NCBI GenBank assembly: GCA_964569055.1
Contig: CAZMSZ010000207.1
Coordinates: 1-12,893, forward strand
Reading direction: 5' to 3'
Origin: JAWLGW01 sp964569055
GTDB taxonomy: Bacteria > Planctomycetota > J058
DNA: 12,893 nt
This document shows, piece after piece, positions 5,311 through 12,808 of the stretch; position 1 is the stretch's first letter; every line of letters begins with the position of its first letter. The translations under genes and the position numbers were made by a program. The notes under the pieces are model-generated. The model ran no database searches and was not told where the DNA came from. It saw only the letters and a program-made list of their open reading frames with translations.

Positions 5311-7223
5311 GCGCGCTGCTGCGCAAGGAGCTGCGCGGGCTGCTCCCGGTGTGGGTGCTGGTCCTGTTCGTGCTCGGCGTGCTCGACCTCGCGTTCACGC
5401 CGCTCTCGGCGCGACCCGACGAGCAGACGTGGACGGCGCTCAACCCGGACATCCTGCCCGGCGCCGGCGCGGGGCACGCGCTGGTGCTGCTGGTGCTCGG
5501 GCTGGTCGTGGCCTACAGCGCGTTCCCGCGCGAGCACGACGAGCAGACGATCGAGCTGCTGTACTGCCTGCCGATCCCCCGCGGCGGGATCTTCCTCGCC
5601 AAGCTCCTGGCAGGCGCGATCGTGCTCGGGAGCGGGGTGGCGTTCGAGCAGGGGGTGCACGCGCTGCTGGTGCTGCCCAACACGCAGTCGTTCACGGGCG
5701 AGCAGTGGCGAGCCGCCGTCGCGCTGCGCCTGGCGCTGCTCCACGGGGCGTTCGCGGGGATCGTGCTGTGCCACGGCCTGCTGCTCTCGTTCGCGCGCAA
5801 GTTCGGGCTGATCGCGGTCGCCATGGCCGGGTTCGCCGCGCTCCTGGTGCGCGAGCGCGCGCCGCAGCTCGTGTGGCTCGACCCGACCCGCCTGCTGGCG
5901 CTGCGCTACGAAGGCGCGACGCTCGTGCTGCCCTGGGAGGAGCTCGGCCTCCACGCCGGGTTCGCGCTCGTCTCCCTCGCGCTGGCCTACGCGCTGTGGA
6001 TGGGCCCCGCCCAGCGGTTCGGCGAGCTGTACGCCGCGGCGCACCGCGGGAGCGCGCGGGCGGTGGTCGGCTGCTGCGGGACGACGCTGGTGATCGGGTC
6101 CCTGCTCGGCCTGTTGATCGCGATCGGCGCCTCGACGGACGAAGAGGAGGAGGAGGAGCCCGTCCGCTACGTCGCCTTCCAGACCGCCGACGCCGAGACC
6201 GCGCACTACCGCTTCCGCTACCCCGTCAACCTGCGGGAGCGCGCGCTGGGGCTGATCGGCGGGGCGGACGCGGCGTACGAGGCCGTCCGGGCCGCCCTCG
6301 GCGCGGCCGACGGGCCGCCGATCGTGGCCGACCTGACCGAGACCAGCGGCGACCACGCCGGGATCGCGTCGTGGCAGAAGATCCGGGTCGGGCTGGTCGG
6401 CGCCGCCGACGAGCGCCGCCTGCTGCGGGTGTTCCACCACGAGACGGTGCACGCGTTCCAGTTCCGCGAGTCCGACCGACGCATGGGCGACAACGCGGGC
6501 GCGACCCGGTTCTTCGCCGAGGGGCTGGCCGAGTACCTCGCGTTCGAGCTGGTCCCCGACCCCGAGGAGCGGCGCCGCTCGCGCCAGGCCGCGCTCGCCG
6601 TGTGGCGGCGGCAGCGGGCGCGCTTCGCGGAGCTGGCGGATGACGAGGCGTGGTCGGCGCGCCGCGACACCAACGCGGTCTACGCGCTGGGCGAGACCTG
6701 GGTGGCGGCCCTGGTCGAGGTGGGCGGCCCCGAGGCCCCTGGGCGCGTGCTGCGCGCCATGGCGCGCCCCGACGCGCCCAGGGGGCTCGCGCCGCTCCCG
6801 TTCTGGCAGGACACGCTCCAGGCGGCGGGCTACGGCCTCGAGCAGGTCGACGCGGCCTGGAGGCTGCTCCTCGAGCGGCTGGCCGCCGAGGAGGCGGCGC
6901 TGCTCGAGGCGCTCCCCGCGCTGGGCGGCGGGGTGGCCGAGGTCGAGGAGGACTTCGTCCTCCTGCTCGCGACCCTCGACCGCCCGCCGCTCCCCGGCGC
7001 GCGCTACACGCTGCGCGTCCGGGCGCACGCGGGCGCCCGCGACACCGAGACGTTCACGTTCGACGGCGTGCAGCTCACGCCCGAAGAGGTCGAGTTCTGG
7101 GTGCCGCGCGGCTTCCTGGAGGGGCGCACGTTCCAGTACCAGTTCGGCCAGACGCTCCCCGGCGACGCGGGCGGCAACTGGCCCTACTACGAGGAGTGGC
7201 AGACGGCCCCCGTCCCCCGGTAG
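5307..7223 (+). CDS. ABC-2 permease fused to a periplasmic zinc metallopeptidase (HExxH...E, peptidase-MA-like)
   Basis: A 638-residue fusion, exactly as long as the upstream paralog. It starts at a GTG overlapping the preceding TGA by GTGA; the open frame extends further upstream, but residues from this GTG (SALLRKELRGLL) match the ABC-2 permease N-terminus. There are seven hydrophobic helices (about 12-33, 57-73, 96-117, 136-161, 166-182, 213-232, 252-275), then an acidic linker with a run of six Glu (279-284). The soluble domain carries H378-E-T-V-H382 and, 22 residues later, E405 in F-A-E-G-L-A-E-Y, the full zinc-binding and catalytic set of a gluzincin of the peptidase-MA type. An odd number of helices places it outside the inner membrane. 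Residues after about 530 form a beta-rich tail with conserved-looking aromatic residues (FTFDGVQ, FEYW-like). ABC-2 permeases fused to M1-type aminopeptidases are known; this domain looks different. It pairs with the preceding permease and ATPase. Confidence 0.9.
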   Translation: MSALLRKELRGLLPVWVLVLFVLGVLDLAFTPLSARPDEQTWTALNPDILPGAGAGHALVLLVLGLVVAYSAFPREHDEQTIELLYCLPIPRGGIFLAKLLAGAIVLGSGVAFEQGVHALLVLPNTQSFTGEQWRAAVALRLALLHGAFAGIVLCHGLLLSFARKFGLIAVAMAGFAALLVRERAPQLVWLDPTRLLALRYEGATLVLPWEELGLHAGFALVSLALAYALWMGPAQRFGELYAAAHRGSARAVVGCCGTTLVIGSLLGLLIAIGASTDEEEEEEPVRYVAFQTADAETAHYRFRYPVNLRERALGLIGGADAAYEAVRAALGAADGPPIVADLTETSGDHAGIASWQKIRVGLVGAADERRLLRVFHHETVHAFQFRESDRRMGDNAGATRFFAEGLAEYLAFELVPDPEERRRSRQAALAVWRRQRARFAELADDEAWSARRDTNAVYALGETWVAALVEVGGPEAPGRVLRAMARPDAPRGLAPLPFWQDTLQAAGYGLEQVDAAWRLLLERLAAEEAALLEALPALGGGVAEVEEDFVLLLATLDRPPLPGARYTLRVRAHAGARDTETFTFDGVQLTPEEVEFWVPRGFLEGRTFQYQFGQTLPGDAGGNWPYYEEWQTAPVPR

Positions 7224-7241
7224 GGGAGCTACCCTGGGCGA

Positions 7242-8378
7242 GTGCGCCTGATCCACCTGCGCGTCGCCGGCTACCGCTCGATCCGCGAGCTCGCGCTGCC
7301 GCTGCGGCAGGTCAACGTGATCGTGGGCGCCAACGGGGTGGGCAAGAGCAACCTCTACCGCGTGGTACCGCTGCTGCAGGCCGCGGCGCAGGGGCGGCTC
7401 GCCCGCGCGCTGGCCCACGAGGGCGGCATGCCCTCGATCCTGTGGGCGGGCAAGCGGCGGCGGACCGCCCGCAAGGAGCCGCCGGTGCGGGTGGCGCTCG
7501 AGGCCGCGTTCGAGGAGCTCTCCTACTCGCTGGCGCTCGGCCTGCCCGTCCCGCGCGACACGGCCTTCGCGCGCGACCCCGAGGTCAAGGAGGAGTGGGT
7601 GTGGACCGGCGCCAAGCGCAAGCCGACCACGACGCTGCTCGAGCGCAAGGTCGACACCGCCCACGCCCGCGACGAGGAGGGGCGCCGGGTCACGTACCCG
7701 CTCCAGCTCGACCGGCGAGAGTCGGTGCTGGCCCAGCTCGCGGACCCGCACCGCTACCCCGAGCTGAGCCGGCTGCGCGAGGCGTTCGGCCGCTGGCGCT
7801 GCTACCACCAGTTCCGCAGCGACGCGGGCTCGCCGGTCCGCAGCCCGCAGGTCGCGGTGTGGACGCCGGTGCTGGCCGACGACGGGGCCGACCTCGCCTG
7901 CGCGCTCCAGACGATCCTCGAGAACGGCGACGCCGAGCTGCTCCAGCACGCGGTCTCGCGCGCGCTGCCCGGCGTGGTCGGGCTGCACGTCGAGCCGGAG
8001 CGGGAGGGGCGCCTGTTGACCCTGGCCCTCGAGACGCGCGGCCTCGAGCGGCGGATCGAGCTGCACGAGCTCTCCGACGGGACGCTCCGCTACCTGTGCC
8101 TGGTCGCCGCGCTGCTGAGCCCGCGCCCGCCGGCCTTGCTCGCGCTCAACGAGCCCGAGACCAGCCTCCACCCCGACCTGACCGAGCCCCTGGCCGACCT
8201 CCTGGCCCACGCCGCGCGCTCCAGCCAGCTGTGGATCACGACCCACTCGCGCGCCCTGGCGACCGCGATCGAGGAGCGCACGGGAGAGGCCCCGGTCGCG
8301 CTCTCCTCGCGCGACGGCGCGACCGTGCTCGCCGACGCCGACGAGCGGCCACCCGAGCTGGAGTGGGTGCGGGCTTGA
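7242..8378 (+). CDS. Predicted AAA/RecF-SMC-like ATPase (COG4637-type)
   Basis: A 378-residue single-domain ATPase of the ABC/SMC superfamily, soluble, with no transporter features. It begins IHLRVAGYRSIRE, the usual first strand of RecF/OLD-like ATPases, followed by Walker A G29-A-N-G-V-G-K-S36. The signature is L277-S-D-G-T-L-R-Y-L, Walker B and D-loop region is L-A-L-N303-E-P-E-T-S-L-H-P311, and the H-loop segment is TTHS (H335). Between Walker A and the signature lies about 240 residues of non-coiled-coil insert. These features and the length fit the group of bacterial predicted ATPases annotated as COG4637. The N in place of the usual D before the catalytic Glu of Walker B is seen in that group too. 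GTG start 18 bases after the peptidase-permease stop, with only a distant GGGGAG; last gene of the operon. Its link to the exporter is unknown; a nucleic-acid role is typical of relatives. Confidence 0.88.
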   Translation: MRLIHLRVAGYRSIRELALPLRQVNVIVGANGVGKSNLYRVVPLLQAAAQGRLARALAHEGGMPSILWAGKRRRTARKEPPVRVALEAAFEELSYSLALGLPVPRDTAFARDPEVKEEWVWTGAKRKPTTTLLERKVDTAHARDEEGRRVTYPLQLDRRESVLAQLADPHRYPELSRLREAFGRWRCYHQFRSDAGSPVRSPQVAVWTPVLADDGADLACALQTILENGDAELLQHAVSRALPGVVGLHVEPEREGRLLTLALETRGLERRIELHELSDGTLRYLCLVAALLSPRPPALLALNEPETSLHPDLTEPLADLLAHAARSSQLWITTHSRALATAIEERTGEAPVALSSRDGATVLADADERPPELEWVRA

Positions 8379-8385
8379 GAGGCCC

Positions 8386-10314
8386 TCACCCGGCGCGGGG
8401 CGGCGCGGGCTGGCTCGGCCGCCGAGCGGACTTGGTCGCGAGCCCCAGGGCGAGCTTCACCTCCTCCTGGCGCAGATACAGGGAGGCGGCGGCGGCGACC
8501 CCGACCAGGGCCACGCCCGCGCACAGGGCGAAGCCGATCAGCCAGCCGACCACGCGGCCGAAGTTCGCGCCCTCCTCCGCCCCGGCGACCGCGGCCGCCG
8601 CCGCGGGGTCGAGGCCCTCGACCTCGGCGAGGTTGCTGCCGTGCTCGACCGAGAGCGCGAACGGACCGGCGCGGAGCGCGATCACGCGCAGGAGCGGCGC
8701 GGTGTAGCTGAAGGTCGCGTGGTGCTGTTGCGTGAGCTGCGAGTACTCCATGGCCTGCACGCGGCACGTCCCCGCCACCACACCCACGAGGTCCTCGATC
8801 TGCTGCGGGTCGAACGCGAGGCCGGTCGCGGCCTCGCTCGCGGCGAGGGCCGCGCGCAGCTGGTCGCTCAGGACGCAGGCCACGGGGTGCCCCTCGATCG
8901 GGGTCACCAGCACGTAGTCGCCCTGCTCGTAGTCCCAGCCGGCGCGGTTGGGCCGGTCCGCCAGCCGAATCCGCCGCCCCTCCCAGGCGTCGGGGTCGCG
9001 CGAGGCGGCGAGGGCGTCGATCGTGGGCTCGGGGTCGAGCGCCTCGAGCCAGCGCGGCCACACCTCCGCGGCCGCCGCGCGGCAGGCGGCCTCGCGCGCC
9101 GCCTGCGCCTCGGCCGCGCTCGCCGCCGCCTGCTCGATGGCGGCCAGGCGCGCCTCGATCCGCGCCAAGGTCGCGGCCTGGGCGCGCGCCAGCCCGCCGG
9201 AGCGCGCCACCACCTCCCGCAGTCGACGCAGGGCCGGGACCAGCCGCGAGTCCTCCTCCGCGCCCGGCCGCTCGGCGGCGTCGAGGAGCGCGCCCGCGGC
9301 CGAGCACAGCTTGCCGCTCGCCGCCTCCCCCGCGGCCTCGAGCTCCTGCAGCGCGGCGGTCGAGCGCGGGTCGTCGGGGTAGCGGCGCGCCGCCTCCGCG
9401 ATCCGCTCGTCCTCCACGGTCCGGATCACGAGCTCGGCGCGCGCCTCGGTGAGGGGCATGCGCAGCTCGCCGCTCGCCAGCCAGTCCTCGTAGGCCGGCG
9501 CCGCCTCCTGCTCCCAGCCCACGCTGTCCCCGCCGTAGTACTCCTGGGTCTCGGCCCAGGCGCGCGCCGCCGCGCCCACCACGCGCTCGCGCTCCGCGCT
9601 GGCCCAGCCGGCGTCCTTCCGGTCGCGCAGCGCCTCCAGCCGGCGCGCGAGCTCGTCCCGCCGCGCCTCGCCGACGGCGACCTCGCCCAGGGCCGAGGCC
9701 GCGTACTCGAGATAGCGCGGGGCGAGGGCCTGCTCGCGCGCGTCGCCGCCGGCCAGGGCCGCCTCGGCCTTCTCGAGCTGCTCCACGACCCGGGCGACGC
9801 GAATGTCCGCCACCGCCCGCGCCGCGGCCTGGCGCAGCGCGCCGACCCGCGCGCGCAGCTCGGCGCGCGTGGCCTCCTCGATCGTGCGCACCGCGTCGGG
9901 CTGCGCCAGCGTGTCCTCGGCCTGCGCGAGCCGTCGCTCCACCTCCTCGCCGAGCGCCGGGTCGCCGCGGCCGCGCTGCCCGTCCTCGAGGGCGGTCTTT
10001 GCGGCCGAGAGCTGGCGCTCGATCGACTTCACCAGCGAGTCGGCCGTCCGCTCGCGCAGGGCCTCGGCCAGCGCCACCCGCATGGCCGCCAGCTCGGCCG
10101 CCAGCGCGGCGTGCTCCTCGCCCGAGGCGCCCGCCAGCGCCCGCTCCGCGCGGTCGAGCTCCTCGCCGGCTCGCTCCAGGCGGTGCGTGTCGACGTGGGT
10201 GCGCGCGCTGCGGAGGTGCCGCTGCGCGGCGCGGAGGTCCTGCCCGGCCGCGGGCGTGGCCACGGTCGAGGCGAGCAGAAAGGCGGCGAGCAGCGCGCGG
10301 AAGTCGGCGCTCAT
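8386..10314 (-). CDS. Secreted, membrane-anchored coiled-coil protein of unknown family (paralog B)
   Basis: 642 residues. Signal peptide 1-24 (hydrophobic ALLAAFLLAS, cleavage likely after A-A-G before Q25). Residues about 25-235 are Ala/Glu/Arg-rich heptad-like helix, predicted coiled coil. Residues about 240-590 align with the whole mature part of the upstream neighbour: the shared landmarks are GWE-x-E-x-AP-x-Y-x-DWLA, a block ALxELEAAGxAAS-x-LC, an xVWPRW motif, and A-P-L-L-R-V-x-A-L-R-A-G-P-F-A-L-S-x-E-H-G-S-N. One membrane helix lies near 584-612, followed by a basic tail of about 28 residues, so it is a type I envelope protein. Family not recognised. ATG start preceded by GGAGG (10320-10324) at 5 bases; it overlaps the upstream stop as ATGA. 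A very long open frame continues upstream, but this ATG with its Shine-Dalgarno and signal peptide is clearly the start. Convergent with the ATPase gene, with 7 bases between stops. Confidence 0.85.
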   Translation of the reverse strand: MSADFRALLAAFLLASTVATPAAGQDLRAAQRHLRSARTHVDTHRLERAGEELDRAERALAGASGEEHAALAAELAAMRVALAEALRERTADSLVKSIERQLSAAKTALEDGQRGRGDPALGEEVERRLAQAEDTLAQPDAVRTIEEATRAELRARVGALRQAAARAVADIRVARVVEQLEKAEAALAGGDAREQALAPRYLEYAASALGEVAVGEARRDELARRLEALRDRKDAGWASAERERVVGAAARAWAETQEYYGGDSVGWEQEAAPAYEDWLASGELRMPLTEARAELVIRTVEDERIAEAARRYPDDPRSTAALQELEAAGEAASGKLCSAAGALLDAAERPGAEEDSRLVPALRRLREVVARSGGLARAQAATLARIEARLAAIEQAAASAAEAQAAREAACRAAAAEVWPRWLEALDPEPTIDALAASRDPDAWEGRRIRLADRPNRAGWDYEQGDYVLVTPIEGHPVACVLSDQLRAALAASEAATGLAFDPQQIEDLVGVVAGTCRVQAMEYSQLTQQHHATFSYTAPLLRVIALRAGPFALSVEHGSNLAEVEGLDPAAAAAVAGAEEGANFGRVVGWLIGFALCAGVALVGVAAAASLYLRQEEVKLALGLATKSARRPSQPAPPRAG

Positions 10315-11618
10315 GGTGTCCTCCAGTCGATCCAGGGAAGGGTTGGTGAGCTGCGCCCGATCCGGGCGCCGCGTGGGCCTCGGCCCGCGCGTGGGGTGAC
10401 GGCGCTGCCCCGCTCGCGGCGCGCCGCGAGGAGCGCGAGCGCGCCGCACGCGGCCAGCGCCAGGAGCGTGGCGACGAGGTGACCGAGACCGTCTCCTGGC
10501 TCCGCTTCGGGAACGGGCAGGATCGCCCCCGCGTGGTCCGCAAGCTCGAGGACCTCGCTGAAGTTGGAGCCGTGTTCGAGCGACAGCGCGAACGGGCCCG
10601 CCCGGAGCGCCACCACACGCAGGAGGGGCGCGGCCAGGGCCTCGCGCACGGCCGGGACCCGCGAGTCGTCCTGGCGGGGCACCACGCAGGCGCCGACGAC
10701 CTCGCCGACGACCGCCTCGAGGGTGAAGTCCCCGAGCGTGAAGCCGTGGCCGATGGCGAGCTCGGCCGCGGCGATCGCGGCGACCATCCGCTCGCCCAGG
10801 TAGAACGCGACGGGCTGGCCGCTCCGGAACCCGACCGCGAAGTACTGGGCGTGGCGCGGGCCGGGGAAGCGGAGGCCCCCCTCGAGCAGGAGCCGCCGGC
10901 CGCGCCACGCCTCGAGCTGGCCGAGCACCCGCTCGGGTGCGGTCGCGGAGTCCGGCGCGAGGTCGGCGACCCAGCGGGGCCACACCCGCAGGGCCGCCTC
11001 GTGGCACGCCCGGTGGCGCTCGAGCCGGGCCTCCGCGCGACGGGCCGCGCTCCGCTCGATCGCGACCAGGAGGGCGTCGAGGCGGGCCAGCGCGGCCGCC
11101 TGCTCGGGGGCCCGTGCGCCGGGTCCCGTGAGCACCTCGCGCAGCCGGTGGAGGGCGGGCAGCAAGCGCGGATCGCTGGCGGCGCCCACCCGCTCGGCGT
11201 CGTCGAGCAGCGCGCTCGCGGCCGCGCACAGCCGAGCGCTCGCCGCCGCGCCGGCGGCCTCGAGCTCCCTCAGCGCGGCGCGCAGCCGGAGGTCGTCGGC
11301 GCAGCGCGAGCGCGCGGCGAGGACCCGGTCGTCCGCGAGCGCCCGGCTGGCGAGCGTGGCGCGGGCCGCCGTGCGGGGCATGCCGAGCGAGCCGCACGCC
11401 AGCCAGTCGCGGTAGGACGGCGCGACCTCCTCCTCCCAGCCCGCGCTCCGCTGGCCGTAGAGCGCCTGCGCCTCGGGCCACACCGCGAGCGCGGCCTCGA
11501 CCACGTCGCGGTCGCGCTCGGGGGAGCTGGCCGGCTCGCCGAGCCGGGGTGCCTCCTGCGCGGCGGCCGGCGCGGCGAGCAGCGCGACCAGCAGAGGGAG
11601 CGAGGCGCTCGTGCGCAT
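10311..11618 (-). CDS. Secreted, membrane-anchored protein of unknown family (paralog A)
   Basis: 435 residues. Signal peptide 1-20 (LPLLVALLAAPAAA, cleavage before Q21), extracytoplasmic domain, one membrane helix near residues 373-397 (HLVATLLALAACGALALLA) and a basic tail. It shares its domain with the downstream gene, including GWEEEVAPSYRDWLACG, ALRELEAAGAAAS, VWPRWV and the block APLLRVVALRAGPFALSLEH. Three cysteines are shared by both paralogs (in xLC, AC before the WPRW block, and G-x-C-x-V before the APLLRV block), which could matter for disulfides or metal. The coiled-coil region of the neighbour is absent here. Start ATG with GAGG (11624-11627) 5 bases upstream. The last 25 or so codons lose the G/C third-position bias and contain the Shine-Dalgarno of the next gene, so this tail is probably a coupling segment rather than a structured part. 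No known family; function not assigned. Confidence 0.85.
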   Translation of the reverse strand: MRTSASLPLLVALLAAPAAAQEAPRLGEPASSPERDRDVVEAALAVWPEAQALYGQRSAGWEEEVAPSYRDWLACGSLGMPRTAARATLASRALADDRVLAARSRCADDLRLRAALRELEAAGAAASARLCAAASALLDDAERVGAASDPRLLPALHRLREVLTGPGARAPEQAAALARLDALLVAIERSAARRAEARLERHRACHEAALRVWPRWVADLAPDSATAPERVLGQLEAWRGRRLLLEGGLRFPGPRHAQYFAVGFRSGQPVAFYLGERMVAAIAAAELAIGHGFTLGDFTLEAVVGEVVGACVVPRQDDSRVPAVREALAAPLLRVVALRAGPFALSLEHGSNFSEVLELADHAGAILPVPEAEPGDGLGHLVATLLALAACGALALLAARRERGSAVTPRAGRGPRGARIGRSSPTLPWIDWRTP

Positions 11619-11643
11619 GTCGTCCTCGAGGTCTCGGAAGGAC

Positions 11644-11682
11644 GGCCCGGAGCCGCGCCCGACGCAGGCGCGACTCCGGGCC
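11644..11682 (-). repeat. Strong intergenic RNA hairpin 1 (of a similar pair)
   Basis: Arms GGCCCGGAG (11644-11652) and CTCCGGGCC (11674-11682) continue inward as CGCGCC/GGCGCG around a 7-base loop. The single C/A mismatch between the two stem blocks on the plus strand becomes a U-G wobble in minus-strand RNA, making an uninterrupted 16-bp helix in the transcript direction of the flanking genes. It sits 26 bases before the GAG-GAC leader and start of paralog A. There is no T-run, so it may be a Rho-independent-like structure without U-tract, an mRNA-stability element or an attenuator. Confidence 0.6.
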
Positions 11683-11707
11683 GGAGAGGGACGGTTCGGG
11701 GAGGTGC

Positions 11708-11744
11708 CCCGGAGGCCGCGCCCACGGCGGACGCGACCTCCGGG
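11708..11744 (-). repeat. Strong intergenic RNA hairpin 2 (of a similar pair)
   Basis: Arms CCCGGAGG (11708-11715) and CCTCCGGG (11737-11744) continue as CGCG/CGCG after the same C/A position, which again is a U-G wobble in minus-strand RNA. The layout matches hairpin 1, but with a larger loop region. It begins 12 bases downstream of the diiron protein's stop codon on the minus strand, so it is well placed as that gene's 3' end structure. Confidence 0.6.
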
Positions 11745-11756
11745 ACGTCGGGGGGG

Positions 11757-12716
11757 TCAGCAGAACTGGGGCGCGAGCGCGGCGACGCGCTCCAGGCCCT
11801 CGGGGTAGATCCGCGCCAGGGTGCGCGCCAGCTCGGGGTGGGTCATGCCCGAGCCCAGGTACGTCCAGCGCTTGCCCTGGTGCTGCACGGCCTCGAGCCG
11901 CTCCCGCTCGGCGGGGGTGAACGCGCGCCCGGTGACGCGGGCCAGCGCGTCGACGTCGAACCGGGTCTGCTGGGCCAGACCCGCGTCGAGGAAGGCGCCG
12001 ATGGCGAGGTACTGCTCGATCGCCTCGGCGAGCTCGGCGGGCTCGCAGGTGGCGGCGATCGCCTCGACCATCAGCGTGTCGAGCTTGGCGTGCTGCGCCT
12101 CCTCCAGCCAGTGGTTCCGCAGCAGGCTCTTGAACCTGGGGCACAGCTCGACGTCGTCCTGCACGCCCTCGACGTAGTGGCGCTGGGTCATCCACTCGAT
12201 GTGCAGGATCAGCAGCGCCACGGCGAGCGGGTGGTGTCCGAGCACGGCGGCCGCGACCTCCTCGGGCGGCCCGATCACCTCGCAGGGCGCCGCGAAGCCG
12301 CGGGCGAACGTGCGCGAGAACCGCTTGAACAGCTGAATGTGCTTGGCCTCCTCGCTCGCGAACTGCAGCAGCGCGCGCACGCGGTAGTCGTCGTCGCGCA
12401 GGCGCGGCCGGGCGTGGTCGAGCACGAACGGGAGGATGAGCTCCTCCACCAGCCCGAACGTGTAGAGGTAGGCGTTGCCCGCGATCTGGTTCAGGGTGCG
12501 CCGCTCGTCGGGCGAGAGCAGGTCGGACAGCTCGCCCGTCCGCGCCAGCGCCTCGGGCAGGAACGGCCGCGAGAATTCCAGCTCCTCCGCCTCGGTGAGC
12601 ACGTCGTCGAGCTCCCAGGCCACCCGCCTCGAGACCGCCAGGATCTCGCGGTAGCGATAGCCCTTCCGAGCGCGCCGCCCCTCGACCGTCGCCCGCTCCA
12701 CTCGCGCCGTCGCCAT
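11757..12716 (-). CDS. AurF-like diiron oxygenase / ferritin-like protein
   Basis: A 319-residue all-helical protein with the ligand pattern of AurF-type (p-aminobenzoate N-oxygenase family) diiron enzymes: a first Glu in F-G-L-V-E-E-L (E91 or E92), E123-A-K-H126, Glu in I-E-W-M (E174; E183 is an alternative), H202, and E206-A-Q-H209. The H-x3-E-x2-H arrangement in N-H-W-L-E-E-A-Q-H reproduces the extra histidine ligand that sets AurF apart from ordinary ferritin-like proteins. Such enzymes activate O2 for N- or C-oxidation; this one's substrate cannot be read from the sequence, and no biosynthetic genes adjoin it. No signal peptide, so cytoplasmic. ATG start at 12716, with GGAGG 7 bases upstream (GGAGGTGGAGCC); the frame is open further upstream, but that part is low-complexity Arg/Ala-rich and non-coding in appearance. 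It ends before two tandem hairpins that separate it from the secreted paralog pair. Confidence 0.85.
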   Translation of the reverse strand: MATARVERATVEGRRARKGYRYREILAVSRRVAWELDDVLTEAEELEFSRPFLPEALARTGELSDLLSPDERRTLNQIAGNAYLYTFGLVEELILPFVLDHARPRLRDDDYRVRALLQFASEEAKHIQLFKRFSRTFARGFAAPCEVIGPPEEVAAAVLGHHPLAVALLILHIEWMTQRHYVEGVQDDVELCPRFKSLLRNHWLEEAQHAKLDTLMVEAIAATCEPAELAEAIEQYLAIGAFLDAGLAQQTRFDVDALARVTGRAFTPAERERLEAVQHQGKRWTYLGSGMTHPELARTLARIYPEGLERVAALAPQFC

Positions 12717-12767
12717 GGCTCCACCTCCGTCGTGCGGTTCGGTGAGCCTCTGTGCAGGAGGCGTGCC

Positions 12768-12802
12768 GCCCGCGCCCACGCGCGCGGGCCGTTGGGCTTT
12801 TT
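12768..12802 (+). other. GC hairpin followed by a T5 run in the leader of the diiron gene
   Basis: GCCCGCGC (12768-12775) pairs with GCGCGGGC (12782-12789) around a 6-base loop; a run of five T (12798-12802) follows 8 bases later on the plus strand. The gap is too long for a normal Rho-independent terminator, and no plus-strand gene ends here. It could be a degenerate terminator of antisense transcription or simply part of the leader RNA of the minus-strand gene. Confidence 0.25.
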
Positions 12803-12808
12803 GGAGTT

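Noticed and set aside
5211..8246. Another minus-strand frame of about 1000 codons
   Set aside because: Same low-complexity antisense pattern, opposite the peptidase-permease and the ATPase.
12768..12802. Rho-independent terminator on the plus strand
   Set aside because: The T-run begins 8 bases after the stem and no plus-strand gene ends nearby; kept only as a low-confidence hairpin.
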